Shown here: piece by piece, positions 23,625-33,554 of the stretch
Layout: the number at the start of each line of letters is the position of its first letter
Numbering within the stretch: position 1 is the first letter of the stretch
NCBI GenBank assembly: GCA_009823505.1
Contig: VZQC01005904.1
Location: 354,044 to 418,043, forward strand
Origin: Rhizomys pruinosus
Taxonomy: Eukaryota > Chordata > Mammalia > Rodentia > Spalacidae
DNA length: 64,000 nt
Direction: 5' to 3'
The notes under the pieces: generated by a model
Told to the model about the DNA's origin: nothing
The model's input: the letters and a program-made list of their open reading frames with translations, nothing else
Database searches by the model: none
Made by a program: the position numbers and the translations under genes

Positions 23625-23965
23625 GCCGGGGAGAAGGTTCAGCACAGAGGTCAGACCCCCAGCTCTCACATAAATGTTGGTGGTCTTGGTGGGCTGCTAC
23701 TTCAGTGCCCATGAGGTGGGCACATAGGATACCTTGGGCAAGCTGGTTAACTAGACCAGCTAAGTCAGCTAGCTCTGGGTTCAGCAAGATCCTGCCTCAA
23801 TAGATAAAATGGAGAGCAAGCTAAAAAGGCACCTGGCTTCAACCTCTGCTCTCCACATGCCCTTGCATTCATGTACATGTCCCAGACACATGCGCACAAT
23901 CCACACACATGCATATACCACACACATACTGCACATATACACACACATGCAAAAATAAAGAAAAC
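23625..23965 (+). mobile_element. Old tRNA-type SINE (B3/B4 class)
   Basis: GGGCAAGCTGGTTAACTAGA, CTCTGGGTTCAGCAAGATCC and a CA-rich end resemble old rodent SINEs. The noisy copy is about 5,800-6,190. The family assignment is uncertain. Confidence 0.4.
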
Positions 23966-24361
23966 ATTTCTAGTGTATTATTTACTTTTCTTATTGCTTC
24001 AATCAAAGACCTGATTAAAAAAAAAAAAAAACCAACTTGGATGTGAAGTTTAACTCTAGAATCTGTCTTGGGGGGGGGGCATGGCAGAGCTCATGTGTTA
24101 GAGCCGAGCTGGCATTCCTCACATTGACCAGGCCAGGAAGTGGAAAGCAGGAAATGCTGGTCTCACTTTGGTTCCTCCTTTTCGCCTTATTTCGTCTGGA
24201 AGCCCTGCCGGTGCACCATTGAGCCACCAGCATTCAGGGTGGGTCTTCCCTCCTTAGTTAAACCTCTCTGGAAACACCTTGGAGACACTCCCAAACCTAG
24301 ACAAGCTGGCAATGGATATTAATCATCACAGGCCCTTGTGGCCAAACCAACTAAGAGCGAT

Positions 24362-24362
<1 letters not shown>

Positions 24363-24397
<35 letters not shown>
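24363..24397 (+). repeat. (CA)n microsatellite
   Basis: About 17 CA units. The noisy copy at about 6,600-6,622 is shorter. Confidence 0.9.
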
Positions 24398-24732
24398 ATA
24401 CAACACACACATCCAAATTGAAATTATTTTAAATTAATATCTCAGACAAGGGGGAAATATCCTGTTTATATAAAAACTCCAATAAATCAATGAAAAACCT
24501 TAACCATCAATTTCTTAAAAGCAAGGGTAAGAACTGATGAGATGTACAGACTGGAATACAAATGCTCTTAGGCATTTGAAGAAATGTCCATCATTGACTG
24601 TAAAAGAAATGCAACTGAAATCTAAACCAAAGTACCACTTTTTCTCTTTGGGACTGTCAAATGTTCCCTCTCTGCAGGTGTCTGGCAAACAGCATCCTTC
24701 TGCATGTAGCTTGTGTATAAAACAAGGCAAGT

Positions 24733-24985
24733 GGGGCTGGAGGGATGGCCTAGCGGTTAAGAGCGACGACCGCTCTTGCAGAGGACCCGGGTTCGATCCC
24801 CAGCACCCACATGGCGGCTGAGAACCGTCTGTGACTCCGGTTCCAGGAGAACTCCAGTTCCAGGGGAATCGAGACCATCTTCTGACCTCCGCGGCATCGC
24901 ACGACACGGGTGCGCAGACCTGCATGCAGACAATACATTCATACACATAAAAATAAATAAATAAATAAAAATTTAAAAAAAAAAA
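24733..24985 (+). mobile_element. B2 SINE, near-intact
   Basis: GGGGCTGGAGGGATGGCC is followed by CTAGCGGTTAAGAGCG (A-box) and GGGTTCGATCCCC (B-box), the internal RNA polymerase III promoter of B2. The tail is AAATAAATAAATAAATAAA with a final A run. CpG is abundant (CGACGACCGC, CCTCCGCGGC), suggesting a young copy. Confidence 0.92.
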
Positions 24986-26430
24986 AAAGGCAAGTGTGAT
25001 AGAAGATGATTTGACTGTATCTATCAAAGCCACTAAGGTGCTTATTTCCTACCTGAGAGTTCAGCTTCTGAGAATCCGCCTAAAGATATTCTCACACAGG
25101 TGTGAGCCGTGTACACCTATACAGCTCTTTAAACAGCACCACTTATATTCCCTGAAGACTAAACACAGCCCCAAATGTCTGACATTCTGCAACTGGTTAA
25201 ATAAACAATGGCACCACATACCCCCCTTCATGTAACCAAGTGTCCTAGCTTGTGTGTGCCCAAAATAGTTCCCATGGATCCTGAGAAATCTCTAGCAGTG
25301 GAAAAGAAAGAATTCCTAAGAGACAGAAGCAGGGGCAGGCGAGATGGCTCCTGGGGCAAAGGTGCTCGCAGTGCAGCTCTGTCACAGGCCCTCTGCAGCG
25401 TGTGGGTTCACACGTGCATCATGCATACCATAATAATACATTTGAAAAAGAGAGAAGTAGGAGGGGCCCTTTCTCTGAACACTGATTTGGATCTTTAATT
25501 TGTACCATGTGTACAAGGATTATCTATCAAAATACATTTTAAAATGTAAAACATAAAACCCATGTCCTGCTTTTTAACCCAGGGGCAAGCAACTAAGTAC
25601 CGTGCAGACTCCGTCCACTGTCTCCTGGCTGGTCACACTGCCCCAAGGGGTGAGGACAACGGGGAGGGCCTGCTGGGCCGACTCTGCTGTCCTGGGTGTG
25701 ACCTTACATCTCTGGTTGGGGCCACACCTTGGCTCTATATTAATAACTGCATATTAACAGTAAGTCTTGCAGTTTCTACAAATCCTCTTAGGGATAAGTG
25801 GAGGAGAAAGCAATGTGAAAAAGTTAAATAAGCAAACTGCTCTGGCTGCTGGCAGCCTCGGGACTCAGAGGTGCTAATTGGTGATGAATGCGTTTATGAC
25901 CAGGGCCTTTTTCATAGCTCACGGTCACCTAATTCTGCTTGGTTCAGGTTTAAAACAAAAATCTCAACACTTGACTTTCTTGCCCCTCCTCAATTCAAAA
26001 CAGCACCCACAGGCTGGGGTGCACCCCAGGGCCCTCCCTCTGTCAGTCCCTGCTGGCTTCTTGCTCTGTCACAGCAGCAGCACACTTTGCTGCTGGCCTC
26101 TGAACAGGCCTTTGGATCAGGAAGCCCTTGTGGGTGTACCTGCTGTGTGCCAAGCCCAGCCCACTTGGGGTTGCATGGCAGGGCTGGCTGAGCAAGCTCT
26201 CTGCTGTCACTCTGTGAAGGAGGTGGCAGCTCGGCTCTCAGGGGTGTTACCAGAGAATTCCCTCATCCCCAGGCTCGAGCCCTGTCCTCCAGAGCTACCA
26301 GGTCACGGGTCACTTCTCCCATGCCAGCCATCCTTCAGGGTCCTGCCAGGAAGCAAGGGATCATTATCAGGCAGGATGAGCCAAGGCTAGCCATATCCTG
26401 TGGGAATCTGGCCAGCAACACACAGTGAAG
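24986..26430. other. Mostly non-repetitive DNA
   Basis: I see no convincing element apart from a possible eroded SINE near 25,330-25,445. Open frames here (for example 25,562-25,831) match nothing I recognise. Confidence 0.5.
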
Positions 26431-26435
26431 GTTAA

Positions 26436-26443
<8 letters not shown>

Positions 26444-26466
<23 letters not shown>

Positions 26467-26583
26467 TGGTCTTTTTGAGACAGGGTCTTACTGTAGCCCC
26501 AGCTGTCCTGGAACTCGCTATGTAGAACTCACCTGCCTCTGCCTCCCGAGTGCTGGGATTAAAGGCGTGCGCAACCACGCCCA
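26444..26583 (-). mobile_element. B1 SINE, antisense, with internal deletion
   Basis: A poly(T) run is followed by TTTTTGAGACAGGGTCTTAC and GGGATTAAAGGCGTGCGC. The usual GACCAGGCTGGCC centre is missing (TATGTAGAACTCACCTGCC). The direct repeat GAAGGTTAATCT flanks the element. Confidence 0.85.
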
Positions 26584-26595
26584 GTCATGAAGGTT

Positions 26596-28397
26596 AATCT
26601 TAATCACCCAGACCATTTAAAGATGAGCTACTACCACTAAATGCTGAGTGGGAGGCCTAGATGACTCCTACAAGTCATCTGTGGAACATTATTGTGCTCC
26701 CTGGGGGGAGGGGGGGAGTTCATGGGCATGGATTTATACTCATGCATAAGTACTCAGCTATAAATGTGCTAAGTGTGAGCAGTTGTGTGCACACACATGG
26801 CCACCAAGCGACCCAGGGCATCCCTGTCGTTGTCTGCTTCCATTCTTGATCTGTCTAGAATCCTGTTCTGGAACTGGGCCCTTCTCCAGCTTTTTGGGAT
26901 GGAAAGGACCAGGCTGCTGCCTGCTTTGTAAAACCGAACATCTCAGGGTCTAGGGTGGCCATCGGGACTGCTTCCCAGGGCAAAGGTGCCACCAGTAAGA
27001 TGTGTAGGAGACCCCTCAGTGGACCTCCTCCTCACTTGGGATGCTCTGGGCATGTATTTTCTACTGGATTTCTGGCTCAGGGGGAAAGGATTCTGTTGGC
27101 TGGGCAGAGAGCAGCTTTCAGCATTCTGGCTAATCCCAGAGAAGAGAGAGGGCTTTTTGAAAAGAAGAAGGGGGGGAGGGGTGATAAAGGGACCTTGGAG
27201 AAGCCCTAAATAACATATGGAAGGTCAAAACTCAGAATGCTGGTCTCAAGGAATTGTTTTCTTTCCTAGAGGCTGAAATTCGTGGGCAGAAAGCCAGCAG
27301 CCACATTAGGATAGGAAATGTAATCTGTTTATAATAAGTTTGCAAACTGCCTCTCATTGGTGCAGAGCCCGAACAGGGCACCAGAGCCGAACAGGGCACC
27401 GCAGCCTGCGGTGACTGGATCCTGGCTCACTGTCCGTGGCAAGCTCACTCAAGCTAGCAGGTCATTGTGAAGTCCGGCCTCCTGTTCACCTCCTTTCTCA
27501 GTCATCTATAACCCTCTGGTGCAGATAAACAGGTTCCCAAAGATTGGCCAAGAGCCAGCCCCAGCTGCTTCTCCTGCCTCTGTTGGGCCCCCAGCAGCTG
27601 CAGTAGCAAAGAGCAAATCGACCTCTGCAGGTTGGAAGGCACCCCACAGGCCACTTGGTGCCCCCACAGGTCACTTGGTCCCACTGATACAGGAAATCAG
27701 ATCCCCTAAAAATACCCTCCTGTAGGTCCTGGGCCGTGCAAAGTCACCTCCGCTCCTATGCAAGGCAGTGGCCTGGCCAGCTCCTGGCACCTCTGCCCCT
27801 AAAGGCATTGTTCTTGGAGTTCTCAAACAATGGTGAATGAAAACGGCAGCCAGCACTTAAGAGGTGTTTGCAGTGAGCCTGATAGCGGCTGAGCCCTTCA
27901 CATGCATTGTCTCCCCTCACCCAGAAAATCTCCAGGGAGATGCTGTGAGTCACTATTTTACCAGTGTGGACATGGGAGTGAAGGGCTCCAACACACTCAG
28001 TGCTGCTGGAGACTGGATCTGAGCCCAGTTCCACAATCCAAGCCCCCGTCCTGCCTATCATCACCCTCCCTCCTTGACCCCTGCTACCTTCCACATGGAG
28101 GTCCACAGCCTTATAGCCTTCCCATCTAAACATCCCAGAATTGTCACAGAACCACGCCCTCCCCATCTTGGAAACCAAGGAAAAGATTTATTCTAGAACC
28201 TTCTTTCTGATCTCTATAAATCCCGATCCCTGGAGAACATTCTTGCCCTCTGTTTAGAACTGAGCAAACAATAAATCCAGCAGCTAAAAGCAAAGGAACC
28301 TAAGTCACACAGGCCCCACTTAACATGCTGTGTTTGCCTCTTGCCAACCTTGGGCAAACTGCTCAACCTCTTTAAGTCTCCAGTGACCCATATATAG
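26596..28397. other. Non-repetitive DNA
   Basis: I see no mobile element over about 1.8 kb. A small local duplication of GCCGAACAGGGCACC-like text lies near 27,366-27,400. The duplication boundary with copy 1 falls at 27,934. Confidence 0.55.
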
Positions 28398-28699
28398 AAA
28401 GCACTGAGCGGGGCTGGAGAGATGGCCTAGCGGTTAAGAGCGCCGACCGCTCTTACAGAGGACCCGGGTTCGATCCCCAGCACCCACATGGCGGCCAAGA
28501 ACTGTCTGAAACTCCAATTCCAGGAGATCTCCAGTTCCAGGGGAATCCGACACCTTCTTCTGACCTCCGTGGCGTTGCACGACACCAGTGCACAGACTTG
28601 CATGCAGGCAGTACATTCATACACATACAGAAATAAATAAAATTAAAAAAAAAAAAAGAAATGCATTCAGTTGCATTAAAAAAAAAAAAAAAGCACTGA
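28398..28699 (+). mobile_element. B2 SINE with target-site duplications
   Basis: The B2 begins at 28,411 (GGGGCTGGAGAGATGGCC) and has clear A-box and B-box regions. AAAGCACTGA flanks it at 28,398-28,407 and 28,690-28,699. The A-tail is interrupted by GAAATGCATTCAGTTGCATT. Confidence 0.92.
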
Positions 28700-28744
28700 A
28701 CTACCCAGTAACCACAGAGGGTTGCAAGAACTAAATGAGATAAT

Positions 28745-29222
28745 CTGGGCCTGGTGGTACAGGCCTGTAATCCCAGCAGTTCAGAAAGCTAAGGCAGGAG
28801 AATCATAAGCTCAAGGCTTTCCTGAGCTACAGAATGAGTTGAAGGTCAGCCTGGATAACTTCTTTTTTTTATTTCTGTACGTGTATGAATGTACTGTCTG
28901 CATGCAAGTTTGTGCACCCGTGTCATGCAGTGCCGCGGAGGTCAGAAGAGGGTCTCTGATTCCCCTGGAACTGGAGTTCTCCTGGAATTGGAGTTTCAGA
29001 CGGTTCTCGGCCACCATGTGGGTGCTGGGGATCGAACCCCGGTCCTCTGTAAGAGCGGTCGGTGCTCTTAACTGCTAGGCCATCTCTCCAGCCCCAGCCT
29101 GGATAACTTCTATCCCGTCTCAAAATAAAAAGTAAAAAAGAAGAATATGAAATATAGTTCCAGGGTAGAGTTTTGCATAGCATGTGGAAGCCTTGCATTA
29201 AGTCCCCAGTACCACACACAGC
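28745..29222 (+). mobile_element. B4-type SINE split by an antisense B2
   Basis: A B1-like left part (GGCCTGTAATCCCAGCAG) and an ID-like right part (AAGTCCCCAGTACCACAC) make a B4-type dimer. The antisense B2 between them is bracketed by AGCCTGGATAACTTCT. Confidence 0.7.
28848..29111 (-). mobile_element. B2 SINE, antisense, with perfect 16-base target-site duplication
   Basis: AGCCTGGATAACTTCT occurs at 28,848-28,863 and 29,096-29,111. The element between ends GGCCATCTCTCCAGCCCC, the reverse complement of the B2 5' end. It lies opposite to the B2 at 28,411. Confidence 0.95.
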
Positions 29223-30400
29223 TAAGTGGGATAGATCCTAAGGAGGTTTGCGTGTGACCCACAGCTCTGCTGGGCACTTGGTAACAAAAGTGAGAAGGCT
29301 CGGAGGACACGTGGGTGGATAAGCCATCACCAGGGTTTTCTAACTTCACAAAGCAGAAGCCCCAGGAACCATGGTGGCACTGTGGGTTTCTAGCTCTGTT
29401 ACCTCTTCTGGAAGGGACACCCCTAAACACGGGGATGGGCAGACAGGGAGCCAGAGAGGTGCAGGGTGTGGTGGCGCTGAAGAAGTCCTTTACAACCTAG
29501 GGCAGACGTTGCTATAACAGGCCAGGCAGAAAGGAAGATATTCTAAAGAGACGCTTGTGTCTCTCAATCTGTCTATAAAACTACCTAACAATGGACTCCA
29601 AAGAAATGGGAATTTCCCCAGAAATATCGTGCAAGGAGAAAGAAAGTCCTCAGAGAGAGGGGCTACTTGTCTTCTGGAAGGAGATTTCATACAGTTCTAA
29701 CATCTTGTCTGACCACCTCAACAGGATGAGACTGAGGCCCAGACAATGATCGTCAGTAGTGGCTGGGACCACAACTTGACTGAGACGTGCAGTTCTTCGG
29801 CCTCTATTTCAACTTGAATCTCACTTTAGGACCCTAAGACGGAGTTGGAGGATCTAGTTGTCCCTCTTCCCACTGTGGACACAGTGAATAAGTCTCCTTT
29901 TTCTGCTTTCCACTATTAATTTGGCTCTTTTAATCGGCTTATTAAGGATGGGTGGCTGAAGCTGGCTTTGGGCACCAGCCTGCTTTAGGACCCCCAAGTT
30001 CAGTGTCACTTCTCTAGACCTTAGGTCTTCCTTGCTTCCATTGATGATATAAAGTCACGTTTAAGGTATGTTGCATTTCCAGGAATGAAGAAGCTTCAAA
30101 GGTACAGACTTTAAAGACACATGTGTCAGGAAGCAGAGTCTTCCAGGCTTCTCAGAACTTACATGAACTTTAGAGCAATGGTGTCAGCATGCACAAGACC
30201 CATGTAAACTCAGTCAGACAAAAACTCAGCGTAGAACTGGGGAAATGGGCAGGAGGCCCCAACCTTAGCTGATCACTGCTGGGTGAGGAAGAGCTGGTCT
30301 TCTTTAAGGGAGTGATGCTAGACAGGTTGAACAGGCTCTTGTGGATGAACTCACACCAAGGGACATTTGGTACACAAAGTTGACTCAGTAGGCAAGTTGA
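29223..30400. other. Non-repetitive DNA
   Basis: I see no mobile element and no recognisable coding sequence. Confidence 0.5.
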
Positions 30401-30404
30401 CTCA

Positions 30405-30525
30405 TATATATGACAGAATGCATGGAATCTGGTCGGTGGGCTAGGCTATGAGAGGTGCAGATAGTGCAGGGGACATAATATGATTAAGATATATTGTATG
30501 AAATGCACAAAATTCACTAAAATGG
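30405..30525 (+). mobile_element. L1 3' end remnant
   Basis: GACAGAATGCATGGAATCTG and GAAATGCACAAAATTCA resemble the terminal L1 3' UTR seen at 21,225-21,330, without the surrounding element. Confidence 0.55.
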
Positions 30526-30527
30526 GG

Positions 30528-30790
30528 CCTGGAGAGACAGCTCAGGGGGGTTAAGAACACTGACTCCTCTTGCAGAGGACCTAGGTTCAATTCCCAGCAC
30601 CCAGATGGCAGCTAACAACCATCTGTAACTCCAGTTCCAGGGGAATTCAATGCTCTCCTCTGACTTCTGAGGGCATTGCATAACATGGGTTCACTTACAT
30701 ACATGTAGACAATATACTCATACACATAAAATAAAATATTTTTGTTAAAAATCATTAATACATATATTAAAAAATAAATAAAAAGAAAAA
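30528..30790 (+). mobile_element. B2 SINE, diverged
   Basis: GGCCTGGAGAGACAGCTCAG, AGGTTCAATTCCCAGCACCC and an A-rich tail are present. It is older than the CpG-rich B2 copies. Confidence 0.85.
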
Positions 30791-31169
30791 GCCTATGTCT
30801 TCTTCAAACCCAGTATTCTCCAGGAATCCTCCTAAAAGGTCCAGCTCTAGCCATCTCCCCCAAGAGCCTCCCATGACGTCCAGGACTGAAGCACAACACC
30901 CCACCTAGCACAGGGCCACCTGCCACACCCTCCCCGTTCACCCAGCTTTACTTAACCTTTGTATGGGAATTGTAACCGATGCCCTAGGTTCACTCCTTGC
31001 TTACGTTATTGACTTTTATCGCTTGTCAGCTATCCCAAGAGAGATTTTGTCTCTTTTTCGATGCTTATAATCAGCCTGGAATGATTCTTGGTTCAAAGAG
31101 GTTCACGAAATAGAGGCTGAATGAACATGAAAGGACAAAGGAAGAAATTTATAAGCTGAGCATATGTTC

Positions 31170-31911
31170 TGGTTAGCTCTGTCAACTTGACACAGCCTAG
31201 AAGCATCTAAGTCTCAACTGAGGAATTTCCCAGATCAAACCCGTCTGTGAGCATGTGGATGAGCATGTGTTGATTGTTAACTGATGTGGGAGAGGCAGGG
31301 CCCAGCCTGCCATTCTCTGGGCAGGTGGTCCTGAGCCATATAAGAAAGCTAGCTAAGCATGGGTACCTGGGGCAGGGGGTCCAGTAAGCAGTGTTCCTCC
31401 ACCATTTCTGTTTGAGTTCCCTCTCATGTTCTTGCCTGAACTTCCTTCAGTGATGGACATTGTATTAGTCACTTTTCTGTTGATGTGATAAAACCACCAT
31501 GACCAAGGGAACTTATAAAAGGAAGAGTTTATCTGAGCTTATGATTGACGGTTCCAGGGAATCGGAGTCCATTGTGGTGGGAAGCATGGTGGGCGGGGCT
31601 GGAGCAGAAAGCCAAGGTTCACATCTCCAATGAGCACCAGAAGTCGAGAGAAGGAGAGACTGGAGACTGCAAGGCTTGTTAAACTCAGTAAGCCCACCCC
31701 CAGTGACGTACTTCCTCCAGCATGGCCACACCTTCTAAGGCTCCCAGAACAGCGCCACCAACTGGGGACAAAATGTCTGAATACTTAAAGCCTATGGGGG
31801 ACACTCTCATTCAAACCACCACAGGCATGTACATTGAAATAAATCCTTCCTCCCTTTAATTGCTCTTGGTCGAAATGTCTTGTCACAGCAACAGAGATGA
31901 GACTAGCGCAG
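31170..31911 (+). mobile_element. Medium-reiteration rodent repeat with a second element nested inside
   Basis: The outer element (31,170-31,463 and about 31,824-31,911) runs from GTCAACTTGACACAGCCTAG to CAGCAACAGAGATGAGAC. The inner one (31,464-31,823) runs from ATTAGTCACTTTTCTGTTG to CATTCAAACCACCACA. The outer family recurs at 46,302-46,690. Neither shows coding sequence. Confidence 0.65.
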
Positions 31912-32585
31912 CAGGTCAGAGGTGAATGTGATATTTTCAAACAGTTACTACTTAACCCTATATTTAGATGATGGCTTATTGAGAGCACTTCATTAAAAGA
32001 GCTTTCCTTTAATTTATTCATAGCAGCCAAAATGTAGAAACAATTCCTCAGTAGGAGAAAGGTCAACAAGCTGTGGTATGTCCGTACTTTGGGAAAATAC
32101 TCAGCATTAGAAAGGAATAAGTGATAAAACGTGAATAAACTCCAAACACCTGAAAGAGGAAAGCCAAACACACGAAAGTATATAAGGCCTACTGCCACCA
32201 TTCATGTGGCATTCCAGGTAGGGTGAAACTAATCTAGGATGTTAAAAAAAAAGAATAAGGAAAACAATATTTGCATTTAGGAAGTGGCTGGAGATAGGAG
32301 TTGAGTGAGAAGAAAGAGGTGAGGGAACTTTTGGGGTAAAGGGAGAGCTCTGTTGACGCAGGGGTGAGCTGTACTCATCAAACAGTCCACGTAAGATTTG
32401 TGCATTTCACTGAAGATACAGTTTTTACCTTGTGGAAAACATTATCAAATCTTGAGCTGTAATGTTATACATGCTGACGTGTTCAGGACGGAATGACTAC
32501 AATTTATGTCATGCTGAACCATAAGGTACAATGAGAATTTTCACTTTCAGAAAGTTGGAGTGAACATCCTTGCCTCTTTCCTCCT
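31912..32585. other. Unassigned DNA
   Basis: Mostly non-repetitive. 32,020-32,230 (CAGCCAAAATGTAGAAACA; CTTTGGGAAAATACTCAGCA) faintly resembles an old L1 3' end. Confidence 0.35.
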
Positions 32586-32589
32586 GCTA

Positions 32590-33265
32590 AGTCCCAGTAA
32601 GGAGTCTGGGTATTACACTACCCAGACTACTACGAAAAGAAACACAAGAAGACTTTGGATGGTGGGGAGGAGACAGGCTGTCTGGTGACTTCGGAGCCAG
32701 AGGAAGAGCATAGTGGTGAGTTCTTTGTATTCTCTTTGTCTTATATATCACAGACAGGGAGACGAAGAAGTAGGATAGCAAAGGAGTACCAGTCCACCCA
32801 AGTCCACTCTCTCCAGCCAAAGGACCCAGGTAGGGATGGTCTCCTAAGACTCCACTCTAACCAAAGACCACAGCAAACTCTGCAGACCACCCATGGGGGG
32901 GCGGTCCAAACAGGGAACCTAGATTCCCACTGTCACCAGGGTATCATGGGGTACCCCAACTGCTTGGCCCACCTGTCATCACCAGGTTAGTGTTGAAAGA
33001 AAAGACTGAACACTAACCTGGTGAGCAGAGACTTTCATCCCCACCCAAGGGTGACAGGTTCCCCACACCATCAGGACGATCATCAAAGGAGCCTCTGGAC
33101 TTCTACCCCACCCACCAAAAGGAGGCCCCTCTCCCAATGTCGCCAGAGGCTGAGTGGAAACCTGGGCTTCCACCCCACCTGGCATCTGCTCCCCAACTTC
33201 CCCTACAGAGCTCTGTCTGGACAAAAGATTCAACGTGGCTGACGCTATGCAGAACATCACATTGA
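32590..33265. other. GC-richer unassigned block with a hairpin
   Basis: The block is rich in CCCACC/GGTGAC phrases and looks like part of a dispersed repeat I cannot name. An inverted repeat with a 16-base stem is at 32,979-33,024. Open frames on both strands (longest 111 codons) match nothing I recognise. Confidence 0.4.
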
Positions 33266-33395
33266 GCAGCTCTACACAGCCATTAGGCTGAGGACATAGG
33301 ACAGAGCGGTTGTTGTAACATTGTAATAAGTACCAGAGACAGGCAACACAGGCCCAAGTGAAGAAACGTAGATTGTAAAGCAGGAAACTACCAGC

Positions 33396-33548
33396 TTTTT
33401 TTTTTTTTTTCCTTTGAGACAGGATCTCCCAGCAACTGCAGCTGACCAGGAACTTACTACATACTCTAGGCTGGCCTTGAACTCAGAGATCTGCCTGCCT
33501 CTGCCTCCTGTGCTGGGATTAAAAACATGTGCCACCACTCTCGATTTA
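33396..33548 (-). mobile_element. B1 SINE, antisense, diverged
   Basis: A poly(T) run, GAGACAGGATCTCCC and GGGATTAAAAACATGTGCCA read as an older reverse B1. Confidence 0.85.
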
Positions 33549-33554
33549 GCTTTA

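Larger units (their letters stand above)
18032..27934 (+). repeat. Copy 2 of the ~10 kb direct duplication (clean version)
   Basis: This is the polished counterpart of 1-10,297. Its SINEs are intact and readable, so repeat calls for the pair are best taken from here. It contains one N gap at 21,335-21,462. Homology with copy 1 ends at 27,934, exactly opposite the single N at 10,298, and the sequences are unrelated beyond that point. Confidence 0.9.

Noticed and set aside
24733..24985. tRNA gene suggested by A-box and B-box
   Set aside because: It is the tRNA-derived head of a B2 SINE and lacks a full cloverleaf.
32655..32990. 111-codon frame in the 32.6-33.3 kb block
   Set aside because: It runs into the hairpin, matches nothing I know, and a rival minus-strand frame exists.
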